The position numbers and the translations under genes are program-made. Source: Hirschia baltica ATCC 49814 (GTDB taxonomy: Bacteria > Pseudomonadota > Alphaproteobacteria > Caulobacterales > Hyphomonadaceae). Taken from it: DNA of 64,000 nucleotides. The notes beneath the pieces were generated by a model that had not been told where the DNA came from, made no database searches, and saw nothing but the letters and a program-made list of their open reading frames with translations. Shown here piece by piece: positions 41,734 to 50,109 of the stretch. Every line of letters starts with the position of its first letter. Position 1 is the first letter of the stretch. The stretch lies in contig NC_012982.1 of the NCBI RefSeq assembly GCF_000023785.1, positions 1,302,001-1,366,000 of the forward strand, given 5' to 3'.

Positions 41734-44586
41734 GTGCAAAGGCGTTATAAGATGATACCCGTTCCAGACAGAACTCTTGTTGAATTATCATGTCGGCCGG
41801 TCAAAAGTATTTTAGATAGTCGTGAGGCCGCGTCGAAATTTTTAAGTCATACGCCCTACCTTTGTAATTTACTGACAAGATATCCTAACGTTTTCGATTC
41901 AATAGCAGATGATGGTGCGGATGCAGCTTTTCAGTTGAGCCTCGAGTTGCTCAATGAAGCAATGGCCGCAAACACTGACCGTGAGATAGTCAGCAAAACA
42001 TTGAGACAGGCAAAGGCAAAAGGGCATCTAGCAATAGCGCTCGCTGATTTGTCCGGATTATGGGATGTCAACCAAGTCACACATGCCATCACTGTGTTGG
42101 CAGAAAAATGTACACAAGCGGCTCTTTGGTGTGCGTATCAAGTTGCTGCGGATAGAGAATGGGTGAACCCTAAAACTAGTCTAGAAGAGACGGGGCTGTT
42201 TGCCATTGCTATGGGGAAAATGGGTGCCTATGAGCTAAATTATTCCTCAGATGTTGATCTAGTTGTTTTGTTTGATCCTAATCGATTTGATGCAAATGCA
42301 AGGTCAGCAAAGGAAGCGGCTGTGCGCATTACGCAAGATTTTGCACAGCTCATGGAAACTCGAGACGAGCATGGATATGTCTTTCGAGTCGATTTGCGTT
42401 TGAGGCCGGACCCGTCTTCAAATGCTGTTGCTTTGTCGACTCAGACTGCACTCAATTATTATGAGCGTGTCGGACAGAACTGGGAGCGTATGGCCTACAT
42501 AAAAGGGCGGGTTTGCGCGGGTGATGCTGTTGCAGGGGATGCTTTTTTTGAAGAGCTGGAACCATATATCTGGAGGCGCCATTTAGATTATTGGGCAATT
42601 GGAGACATTCACGCGATAAAACGTCAGATACATGCGACTGGTGGCCATGAAACGCTCGATATTAAGGAATTTGATGTCAAACTTGGGCGCGGCGGAATTC
42701 GTGAAATAGAGTTTTTTGCACAAACACAACAACTTATCCTTGGTGGTCGCCATCCTAATTTAAGGGTTCGGCGCACCGATGAAGCGCTTGATGAGCTTGT
42801 TAAATTGAAAGCTGTGTCTTCTCAGAATGGCGAAGAACTAAAAAAAGCTTATGCCTTTTTGAGGAATGTCGAACACCGCATCCAAATGCATAATGATGAG
42901 CAAAGCCATACACTACAAGACCGTGATGATAGGCGACGAGAGGTCGCCATATTGATGGGATATGGTGATAATCAAGATTTGTTTGAGAGTGATCTATTAG
43001 CTGTTCGAAGATTTGTTCACGGCATTTATTCTGATCTTTTTGCGCAAGAAGAGAGATTATCGGGCGATAGTGGCAATCTGGTTTTTACTGGCGTGGATGA
43101 TGACCCGGGGACACTAAAAACGCTTGAAGAAATGGGTTTTTCTGACCCCGGCGGTGTGATTAACAGAATTAGGAATTGGCATCGCGGAGGACTTCCAGCA
43201 ACGCGCACAGTACGTGGGCAACAGCTTTTGACATCACTTACACCACGTTTATTGGAGTGGATTGCTGAAACAGGTCAGCCTGATACTGCTTTGAGCCGTT
43301 TTTCTGATTTTATTAGCGGTTTGAGAGGTGGCGTGCAGGTTTTCTCGCTAATGCTTGCAGAAACCAAATTCTCTGAAGATCTCATTTCAGCTATGGCTTA
43401 TGCACCTAAGTTGGCGAATGATTTAGCACGGCAGCCAGCTCTTCTTGATGGCATGTTAGACAATTCATTCAATGCACCTTTAAATCAGGATAGCTCCGAA
43501 GCAGTCCTGATGGCGCTGGAAAAGGTTGTTAATTCTGAAGATGATTTTGAGGGACGGATGAACGCCGCGCGTCGGTTCCACCGTGAAGAAACTTTGCGAA
43601 TTGGATATCAAATTCTAAGAGGTCAAGCCAATGCTAGTGATGCTGGGCCTGCATACACGCGATTGGCGGATGCTTCAATTTCGGTCATGGCGCAGGTCGC
43701 GTTAGAAGAGGTTCAACTTAAGTTTGGCGAATGGCCAGGAAAATGGGTGATTGGTGCATTTGGCAAGCTAGGAGGAAAAGAGCTTTCAGCGACATCTGAC
43801 CTGGATATCATCGTCATTTATGATCCGGGAAACCCTCCTCACCCGAATGATCTTGCTGCCCGTTTTACACAAAGATTGATTGCTGCGCTTTCCGCTCCAA
43901 CTGAAGAGGGTGAGTTGTATGAAGTGGATATGCAATTGCGACCTTCGGGAAAGGCTGGTCCTGTTGCTGTAAAAGTGACGTCGTTTGAAAAATATTATCA
44001 GGGCGATGCATGGACGTGGGAATATATGGCGCTGACAAGGCTTCGCATTGTTGCTGGAGATCGAGAACTGGCGGCGCGGGTGAAAGCTATCGCCTGTGCT
44101 TCTTTAAAAGTGCGCTCGGATTTTGAAGGTCTTGAAGAAGATATTCTGAATATGCGTCAACGTCTGGCCAAAGAGAGAAAGCCAAATAGTCATTGGGATT
44201 TGAAATTAGCCGAAGGCGGATTGCTGGATATCGAGTTTGTTGTTCAGCAAGCTATATTGCAAAATGCGAGAGCGGTTCCCAGTGTGATACGGCCCAATAC
44301 CCTTGAAGCGATACAGGCTTTGCAGGAAGCGAACATTTTGCAACCCGAGGAAGCAACCCTACTAACCCAAGCATATAGTCTTCAAGTTAACTTGCAGCAG
44401 GCGTTAAGGATTGCTGTTTCAGATCAGTTTGATGAGGAATTAGCTTCAACGGGCCTGAAGAAATGGCTTAGTGCATGTGGTGGGGTAAGTGATTTTGTTG
44501 AATTAAATGAATTACTTAAGAAATATCAGGAAAAAGTTTCTAGTATTAGGCGAAATAAAATAGGGCCATTGGCGACGGATAGTTGA
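41734..44586 (+). CDS. glnE: Glutamine synthetase adenylyltransferase/deadenylase
   Basis: A 950-residue bifunctional enzyme that adenylylates and deadenylylates glutamine synthetase according to nitrogen status. The N-terminal deadenylase half contains GKMGAYELNYSSDVDLVV (about 168), and the C-terminal adenylylase half GKLGGKELSATSDLDIIVIY (about 678), each with the nucleotidyltransferase G(S/T)SDxD-type pattern. RPDPSSNAVALS and LRPSGKAGPVAVKVTSFEKY are also family marks. GTG at 41734 or ATG at 41752 could be the start. It lies after the degP two-component operon, an arrangement found in other alphaproteobacteria. Confidence 0.95.
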   Translation: MQRRYKMIPVPDRTLVELSCRPVKSILDSREAASKFLSHTPYLCNLLTRYPNVFDSIADDGADAAFQLSLELLNEAMAANTDREIVSKTLRQAKAKGHLAIALADLSGLWDVNQVTHAITVLAEKCTQAALWCAYQVAADREWVNPKTSLEETGLFAIAMGKMGAYELNYSSDVDLVVLFDPNRFDANARSAKEAAVRITQDFAQLMETRDEHGYVFRVDLRLRPDPSSNAVALSTQTALNYYERVGQNWERMAYIKGRVCAGDAVAGDAFFEELEPYIWRRHLDYWAIGDIHAIKRQIHATGGHETLDIKEFDVKLGRGGIREIEFFAQTQQLILGGRHPNLRVRRTDEALDELVKLKAVSSQNGEELKKAYAFLRNVEHRIQMHNDEQSHTLQDRDDRRREVAILMGYGDNQDLFESDLLAVRRFVHGIYSDLFAQEERLSGDSGNLVFTGVDDDPGTLKTLEEMGFSDPGGVINRIRNWHRGGLPATRTVRGQQLLTSLTPRLLEWIAETGQPDTALSRFSDFISGLRGGVQVFSLMLAETKFSEDLISAMAYAPKLANDLARQPALLDGMLDNSFNAPLNQDSSEAVLMALEKVVNSEDDFEGRMNAARRFHREETLRIGYQILRGQANASDAGPAYTRLADASISVMAQVALEEVQLKFGEWPGKWVIGAFGKLGGKELSATSDLDIIVIYDPGNPPHPNDLAARFTQRLIAALSAPTEEGELYEVDMQLRPSGKAGPVAVKVTSFEKYYQGDAWTWEYMALTRLRIVAGDRELAARVKAIACASLKVRSDFEGLEEDILNMRQRLAKERKPNSHWDLKLAEGGLLDIEFVVQQAILQNARAVPSVIRPNTLEAIQALQEANILQPEEATLLTQAYSLQVNLQQALRIAVSDQFDEELASTGLKKWLSACGGVSDFVELNELLKKYQEKVSSIRRNKIGPLATDS

Positions 44587-44635
44587 GGGTGCGGGCGTTA
44601 AATATATATCAAACACCAAAGAGGAGTTTAGACAA

Positions 44636-45412
44636 ATGAAACGCTCAAAAATACTAGCACTTACAACTACAGCTTTTATAGCTCTAGCTGCTGTTTCAAC
44701 TGCCGCTGCCGGTCAGCGTGAAGGTGACAAAGATGGCAAGGACAGATGTGAGGCCGTTAAAGAAAAATGGATGGAACGCATCGCTGAATTTGATACTGAT
44801 GGCAATGGTGAACTATCAGATACTGAAAAAGCAGCGATTAAGAAAATGCGTTTTGATGCGGCTGATGCAGATAAAAGCGGTGGTGTGACACTAGAAGAAT
44901 TAACCGCCTATAACCAATCGCGTATGGATCAACGCAAAGAAGAGATGGCTGCACGTCATTTCAGTCGGATTGATAAAGATGGTGACGGTGTTGCCTCATT
45001 AGAAGAATTCGATAATGGAATGCGAAAAATGTCAAAACACAAAGGCAAAAGCAAAGGTCAGTGGTCCCAAAAAGGCCAAAAGCAAATGCGTGCTGAAATG
45101 ATCGAAAAATTTGATGCGGACGGTGATGGCAAATTATCTGATGCTGAGAAAGATGCAGCTAAGCGTGCAAAATTTGAAGCAATTGATGCAAATTCAGACG
45201 GCAAGCTTACAAGTGAAGAGATTACAAGTTTTCATGAAGCAGAGCGCGTTAAACGAAAAGCTGAAATGCAGTCAAAGCATTTTGAAAAAATAGATGCAGA
45301 CGCAGATGGTGTAGTATCACTCGAAGAGTTTAGCGAATCTAAAATGATGAAGCATGACAGAAAAGGCGGGAATGATGGACCGCGTAAAGACCACGCGAAA
45401 AATTGCAAGTAG
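44636..45412 (+). CDS. Secreted protein with six EF-hand motifs
   Basis: 258 residues with a signal peptide (ILALTTTAFIALAAVSTAAAG) and six calcium-binding EF-hand loops: FDTDGNGELSDTE, ADADKSGGVTLEE, IDKDGDGVASLEE, FDADGDGKLSDAE, IDANSDGKLTSEE and IDADADGVVSLEE. The first three and last three are clearly related, with similar spacing and linking helices (RMDQRKEEMAARHFSRI versus RVKRKAEMQSKHFEKI), so the protein arose by internal duplication. The tail is Lys/His-rich (KMMKHDRKGGNDG). It probably binds Ca2+ or other cations in the periplasm. It precedes an ECF sigma factor and its anti-sigma by 68 bases. GAGGAG precedes the ATG. Confidence 0.88.
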   Translation: MKRSKILALTTTAFIALAAVSTAAAGQREGDKDGKDRCEAVKEKWMERIAEFDTDGNGELSDTEKAAIKKMRFDAADADKSGGVTLEELTAYNQSRMDQRKEEMAARHFSRIDKDGDGVASLEEFDNGMRKMSKHKGKSKGQWSQKGQKQMRAEMIEKFDADGDGKLSDAEKDAAKRAKFEAIDANSDGKLTSEEITSFHEAERVKRKAEMQSKHFEKIDADADGVVSLEEFSESKMMKHDRKGGNDGPRKDHAKNCK

Positions 45413-45480
45413 CCTTTCGTCGCCATACTGGTTAATTTGAATCAGTGAAGATTTTTTCAACTAGGATATTTTGATTTCAA

Positions 45481-46077
45481 ATGCAGTTCGAGTCGATATC
45501 AGATGATATTTTGGTTGAAAAAGTCGGAGGCGGAGACCGTCAAGCTGCTTCTGTATTAGTACGTCGTCATAGTCAGCGTGTTCTAAATATTGCCCGACGA
45601 ATGATGGTAAATGAAGCTGAAGCAGAAGATGTGACACAGGATGTTTTCTTAAAGGTTTGGAAAAGTGCGGCAAAATGGGAATCTGGAAAAGCAAAATTTA
45701 CAACATGGTTACACCGCGTAACTGTTAATACTTGCTTGGACAGGCTTCGTAAGCCGAAAATGGGAAATGTTGACACTGTTCCAGAGGTTGCTGACGAATC
45801 TGAAACACCAGCACAACGTTTAGAGGCCGAATCGAGAAGTGAATTGCTAAAACGCGCTATGGAACAATTGCCCGACCGTCAGAGGGCTGCTCTCAGTCTA
45901 TGTTATTTTGAAGAGATTTCTAACATTGAGGCGGCAGAAGTGATGGAGGTCAGCGTGGATGCATTAGAAAGTTTGTTATCGCGTGGCCGACGAAAGTTAA
46001 AGGAATTGCTCCAAATGGACCGCGAGGAGTTATTGGTCTCGAATGCACAAGGTCGAGCAACAGGATTTGATGGATAA
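45481..46077 (+). CDS. ECF RNA polymerase sigma factor
   Basis: A 198-residue sigma-70 of the extracytoplasmic function group. Region 2 is clear (ASVLVRRHSQRVLNIARRMM..AEDVTQDVFLKVWKSAAKW; FTTWLHRVTVNTCLDRLRK) and region 4 (EQLPDRQRAALSLCYFEEIS..AAEVMEVSVDALESLLSRGR) contains the -35-binding helix-turn-helix. There is a short acidic linker. The ATG has no good ribosome binding site (AGGA about 14 bases off), unlike the next gene. The anti-sigma follows after 15 bases. Target promoters are unknown. Confidence 0.93.
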   Translation: MQFESISDDILVEKVGGGDRQAASVLVRRHSQRVLNIARRMMVNEAEAEDVTQDVFLKVWKSAAKWESGKAKFTTWLHRVTVNTCLDRLRKPKMGNVDTVPEVADESETPAQRLEAESRSELLKRAMEQLPDRQRAALSLCYFEEISNIEAAEVMEVSVDALESLLSRGRRKLKELLQMDREELLVSNAQGRATGFDG

Positions 46078-46078
46078 G

Positions 46079-46087
46079 AAAGGAGGT
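46079..46087 (+). promoter_or_regulatory. Near-perfect Shine-Dalgarno of the anti-sigma gene
   Basis: AAAGGAGGT lies 5 bases before the ATG at 46093 and matches the anti-Shine-Dalgarno end of 16S rRNA over its whole length. It contrasts with the weak site of the sigma gene just upstream and should keep anti-sigma in excess. Confidence 0.7.
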
Positions 46088-46092
46088 AGAAG

Positions 46093-46566
46093 ATGAATAA
46101 AGAACAGTTTTTAGAATATTTGGAAATATATGGTGCAGATGTAAAGCGTTGGCCCGAAGGCGTTCGTTCTTCTGCGGAAAGTTTCTTTCGGAGTGAAGAC
46201 TTAGAGCTTAAACGTGCGATCGAACTTGAAAGCACATTTGACTCTTTCTTAGGCGATCAGGCCGACATGCCTGAAATTAGTGTGGCGTTAGAGGCAAAGC
46301 TCATTGATTTGATGCCCATGGCTGGTGAAACAAAGTCTGCACCGAGTTTTATAGAAAAGTTGAAATCTTTCCGAGCTTCCAAATGGATGGCTGCTGGGTT
46401 AATCAGCGCATCTTTGGTTGGTGGTGCCAGTGTTGGGTATGCGCAAGCGGCAGAACAAGCAGAATTGAGTGTTGTAAATTCAATGTTGTCTTATGCGTCA
46501 GCAGATGAACTTTCAAACTTGGATACTGAGCAATGGTTAAATGTTGAAGACATAAGCGATGAGTGA
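46093..46566 (+). CDS. Membrane anti-sigma factor
   Basis: A 157-residue protein with a helical cytoplasmic N-terminal domain (FLEYLEIYGADVKRWPEGVRSSAESFF..), one membrane span near residues 98-114 (WMAAGLISASLVGGASVGYA) and a short periplasmic C-terminus of about 40 residues. No zinc-binding HxxxCxxC motif is visible, so it is not a ZAS-type anti-sigma. Position, size and topology fit an anti-sigma that holds the preceding ECF factor at the membrane. A strong ribosome binding site precedes it. It overlaps the next gene by 8 bases. Confidence 0.75.
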   Translation: MNKEQFLEYLEIYGADVKRWPEGVRSSAESFFRSEDLELKRAIELESTFDSFLGDQADMPEISVALEAKLIDLMPMAGETKSAPSFIEKLKSFRASKWMAAGLISASLVGGASVGYAQAAEQAELSVVNSMLSYASADELSNLDTEQWLNVEDISDE

Positions 46567-47185
46567 GAAAATGGAACAGAAAAAAAATAAAAAGGTTTCG
46601 TTTCTGCTTGCTGGGTCTCTTGCTGTGAATGCTGCATTGATTGGTATCGTTGGAGGTCAATTTCTAGGAAATAATGGAATAGGAATTGATGAAAAACCTC
46701 CAAACACATCTAGAGAGAGGCCTCATATTGAACGCGTATTTGGTCAGTTGGAAAAAGCGGACCGAGAAAAGCTTTTTCGTACGATGAAAGAGCATTGGCG
46801 TAGCAGTAAAGCTGAACGCGCCACCATGCATGCAAAGCATCTGGAAGTTTTAAACGCGATACGCGCTGAACCATTTGATCGGGGGCAGGTTGAGTTGGGA
46901 ATCAATGAATTTATGAGAGTTGATTCTGAACTTAAAACGCTCGCTACAACAGGAATACTGGATGTGATGGAAACATTGCCTCCCGAAGCGCGTGTGGCTT
47001 TAGCTGATTCGTTTCTACTGAGAAACCGCAAACCTTTGAAGATGAAACGGGATTCTCAAAGAGAAGAAGAGGGCTTCAGACCGTCTCCTCCTGATGGTCC
47101 AGATCATGAGGGAAGAATGCCACCACCACCTGAAAATATGGATTTTCCTCCAGAGCCCCCTCCAGAGGGCCGATTTGAAGAATAA
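46559..47185 (+). CDS. Membrane-anchored periplasmic metal-sensor/ZraP-like protein
   Basis: 208 residues with an uncleaved N-terminal anchor (VSFLLAGSLAVNAALIGIVGG) and a periplasmic helical domain (LEKADREKLFRTMKEHWRSSKAERATMHAKHLEVLNAIRAEP) resembling the Metal_resist/CnrX-ZraP group. These proteins bind metals or sense envelope damage next to ECF sigma systems. The C-terminal 50 residues are Pro/Glu-rich (MPPPPENMDFPPEPPPEGRF), likely unstructured. It overlaps the anti-sigma gene, forming an ECF-anti-sigma-sensor operon; with the EF-hand protein upstream, a cation-responsive stress unit is plausible. Confidence 0.75.
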   Translation: MSEKMEQKKNKKVSFLLAGSLAVNAALIGIVGGQFLGNNGIGIDEKPPNTSRERPHIERVFGQLEKADREKLFRTMKEHWRSSKAERATMHAKHLEVLNAIRAEPFDRGQVELGINEFMRVDSELKTLATTGILDVMETLPPEARVALADSFLLRNRKPLKMKRDSQREEEGFRPSPPDGPDHEGRMPPPPENMDFPPEPPPEGRFEE

Positions 47186-47186
47186 G

Positions 47187-49460
47187 TTAGGCAGCGTATT
47201 CAGATTTGATCATTTTGGGAGGGTCGACTGGGAGTAAGAAGCTAACAGTCGTGCCTTCTCCAAACTCACTTTCTATTTCAAGGCGTCCACCATGCATTTC
47301 GGCGAATGATTTGGTGAGTGAAAGCCCAAGACCACTACCTTTACTATTGCGGTTTTCATCTGCAGACGATTGCTCAAATGGTTGCGCAAGGCGAGGTATA
47401 TCTTGTTTGGGTATTCCAATTCCATTGTCTGCCACTGATACGCGGACAAATGCATTTTCTTTGACAACAGAAATATTTATATAACCTCCTGGATCTGTAA
47501 ATTTAATCGCGTTCGAGACCAAATTTAAGACCATCTGTTTTATAGCGCGATGATCGCCTTCGATGTCTGGAATATCATCTTTTACAGTTAGATTTAGGTC
47601 TATGTCTTTGTCAGCTGCGCGTCGGCGGATCATACGAACGGCTGAATCAACGGCTTCAACAGGATCTATTTCGCGCGTAGAAATTGACATTTTACCCGCT
47701 TCGATTTTGGCCATGTCCAGAATGTCATTGATCATATCTAATAGGTGCTGCCCAGAAGAAAGTATATCTTCGGCATATCCAATATATCGTTCATCACCTA
47801 GCGGGCCATAAATTTCTTTGATGAGCATTTCAGAAAAACCATTGATGGCGTTTAAGGGTGTTCTAAGCTCGTGGCTCATGTTTGCTAGGAAAACTGATTT
47901 TGCCTGACTGGCTTTTTCAGCTTTTGTTTTTTCTTCTGCATATTTGCGCGCGTGTTCTTCTGATTGACCTTGCATCCGATCTAGTTCTAGCACCAGTCGG
48001 CGTAGTTTTTTCTCTTTTCCGAGTAGGGATTCTTGATGGTTTTTGATTGATGAAATGTCGAGGCCAACAGTAACAAGTCCGCCTCCAGCTGTGGGGCGAT
48101 CATAAAAGTTCAGCCAAATATCAGAAAGCAAGAGAATTTCGCGACCATTGTCGCTACCTGGAACCGGACGTTCAATACGAATCTGCTTTGCGGCTTCAGC
48201 CATGACAACATCATATGATGTGCCGGCTTTTAAAACATTCTCAGGAAGATTGAATAGGCGAGCAAAATGGCGGTTCCATAACAATAGTCTATGGCGCTGA
48301 TCCCAAGATGCAAAAGGGCCTGGGTATGCGTCAGCTACGGAACGGGCCAAATGTTCTGACATACGAGAGCGGGCTTCCGCTCTCACGCGTTCAGTTGTGT
48401 CAGTCATTATGCCGGATAGACCATCTTGAAATGGGCCACCCTGCATTTCGAAATATCGCGAACTAAAGCTGCCATTGCCTTTGAAGGATACTTGAAAGGA
48501 TTTGTTGTGTTTGGCTTTTTCTAGCTCATAGAGAACATTTTTTTGATTGCCCGGGTGTATGAGTTCCTGAAACTGCTGAAGGGATAGGTCGCTATTATCG
48601 ATGAGGCCAAGCATTTCGGCTGTTTTGGTGCGTAGACTGAATAAACCTGTTTCGCGGTTCCATGTCCAATATCCATTTTGCCCCCCAATTTCCAACTCTC
48701 GCCAATGCGTTTCAATTTCTTTTTTTGCTTTTATTTCAAGGTTTAGCAGCTCAGTATTTGTCTTGATGGTTCCAACAAGACCGATAACAGCCAATCCTGG
48801 AGCAGCTAGTAACAGTAGATATATAAGGATTAGATTATAGTCTTCAGTTCCAATTAGCTCCACTTCGTTGGAAACACATGCAGCAATTTGCGTGTCACCA
48901 ACAGGAGCACAGGCATTTACTTGGCGCGTCATACCGATTCGTTTTACATTCGCTCCTAAATCTGAATGCGTAGAATTAGCGAGCCTAAATGATCTGTTTC
49001 CTTCCGGCGTTGGGGTCAGCTTTGTTATTGGCAAACGTCCTTCCCACCAATTTCCTGAAGAATCTTGAGCATACAGTGCTGCAAAGTTTGTATCGATAAG
49101 CTTGCTACCGTTTTGCGCTGAATTTGCAGTGGTTTGAGAAATTTTTGCGAGCCCTGCACCGGATAAGGCCTGAGCAGACGTCCCACCGCGTTTTAAAATC
49201 AATTCCATCTTTGTTTGAGAGGCGACAAGCTCAGATCTGACATATCCACCTATGGCCATAGCCTCACGCGCCTGTAGCGCCATTAGATCGTCATTTTGTC
49301 CAAGGCGTTCCTGCCACGCTTTTAGCCCTAGCGTTCCGGCAAAAGCAGCAAACAGCATTAAAAGCACGCGACCGGGAACTGGCACAGCTTTCGAGACCTT
49401 AGCAGGTTTGTGGATGTCTGATTTATTTTTTCTTGTCTTGGCCAAGACATTTGTCTCCAT
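47187..49460 (-). CDS. PleC/DivJ-like (PdhS-type) sensor histidine kinase
   Basis: A 757-residue membrane kinase. TM1 is at about residues 30-46, a periplasmic region follows, TM2 at about 207-226, then PAS-like segments (TWNRETGLFSLRTKTAEMLG; SWDQRHRLLLWNRHFARLF) and a coiled coil. The phospho-acceptor helix FLANMSHELRTPLNAINGFSEML with GPLGDERYIGYAEDILSSGQHLL matches the PdhS family, whose members control DivK phosphorylation and polar development. The ATPase domain has NLVSNAIKFTDPGG, DNGIGIPKQD and GSGLGLSLTKSF. It follows the receiver gene by 110 bases on the same strand. Confidence 0.9.
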   Translation of the reverse strand: METNVLAKTRKNKSDIHKPAKVSKAVPVPGRVLLMLFAAFAGTLGLKAWQERLGQNDDLMALQAREAMAIGGYVRSELVASQTKMELILKRGGTSAQALSGAGLAKISQTTANSAQNGSKLIDTNFAALYAQDSSGNWWEGRLPITKLTPTPEGNRSFRLANSTHSDLGANVKRIGMTRQVNACAPVGDTQIAACVSNEVELIGTEDYNLILIYLLLLAAPGLAVIGLVGTIKTNTELLNLEIKAKKEIETHWRELEIGGQNGYWTWNRETGLFSLRTKTAEMLGLIDNSDLSLQQFQELIHPGNQKNVLYELEKAKHNKSFQVSFKGNGSFSSRYFEMQGGPFQDGLSGIMTDTTERVRAEARSRMSEHLARSVADAYPGPFASWDQRHRLLLWNRHFARLFNLPENVLKAGTSYDVVMAEAAKQIRIERPVPGSDNGREILLLSDIWLNFYDRPTAGGGLVTVGLDISSIKNHQESLLGKEKKLRRLVLELDRMQGQSEEHARKYAEEKTKAEKASQAKSVFLANMSHELRTPLNAINGFSEMLIKEIYGPLGDERYIGYAEDILSSGQHLLDMINDILDMAKIEAGKMSISTREIDPVEAVDSAVRMIRRRAADKDIDLNLTVKDDIPDIEGDHRAIKQMVLNLVSNAIKFTDPGGYINISVVKENAFVRVSVADNGIGIPKQDIPRLAQPFEQSSADENRNSKGSGLGLSLTKSFAEMHGGRLEIESEFGEGTTVSFLLPVDPPKMIKSEYAA

Positions 49461-49570
49461 TGTGCGAATTGATAATGCACAAGATTCGAAACACTCCGAA
49501 AGCCTTAATAGTGTATTAATTTGTGAGTTAAAATCTCACTAATTTGTATAATGAAATATTTAGTGGCAGC

Positions 49571-50092
49571 TCAAAAATCCAAGTTTAGATCATTATCCTG
49601 ATCTGGTTTTTGGCGTTTGTCTTCGCCTCTGAAATCGATGTTGTCATGACGTCTTCTATCTGGTCCAAAATAGCTGTTTGTTCGCACGAATGGACGAGGT
49701 GAATTTATGATTGATGCAACTTTGGCGTAAAGGTCAGAAGAGGTAACTGGTTTGGCAAGAAACTCCGATACGCCAGCATCACGGGCACCTTCTACTTTGG
49801 AGCGTTCTGAATAAGCTGTAAGCATGATTATAGGAATAAAAGGATTATTGCTGTCGGGCGCGTTGCGAACCAATCTTACAAAATCGGCACCATCAAGTAT
49901 TTCCATGTGATAATCGACGATGATAAAATCAATTGGTTCACTGTTTACAATTTCAAAGGCTTCCACTGCATCACTTGCTGAGTCGAAGTTCTTTATACCA
50001 AACCCACGCAAGAGCGTTTTGATGATATTTATCATGTGATGATTATCATCCACAATAAGGACGCGTATTCTATCTAGGTTTCTTTTCGACAT
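49571..50092 (-). CDS. Single-domain response regulator with basic tail
   Basis: 173 residues: a receiver domain (IRVLIVDDNHHMINIIKTLL; phospho-acceptor Asp in FIIVDYHMEILDG, about residue 60; MLTAYSERSKVEGARDAGV; FLAKPVTSSDLYAK) and a charged C-terminal extension (GPDRRRHDNIDFRGEDKRQK). There is no DNA-binding output. The tail pattern is seen in receivers of unknown partner in alphaproteobacteria. It lies 17 bases after the EAL gene, so both are cotranscribed and could connect c-di-GMP turnover with the downstream PdhS-type kinase. Confidence 0.85.
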   Translation of the reverse strand: MSKRNLDRIRVLIVDDNHHMINIIKTLLRGFGIKNFDSASDAVEAFEIVNSEPIDFIIVDYHMEILDGADFVRLVRNAPDSNNPFIPIIMLTAYSERSKVEGARDAGVSEFLAKPVTSSDLYAKVASIINSPRPFVRTNSYFGPDRRRHDNIDFRGEDKRQKPDQDNDLNLDF

Positions 50093-50109
50093 TGAGACGT
50101 CTCTTGGCG

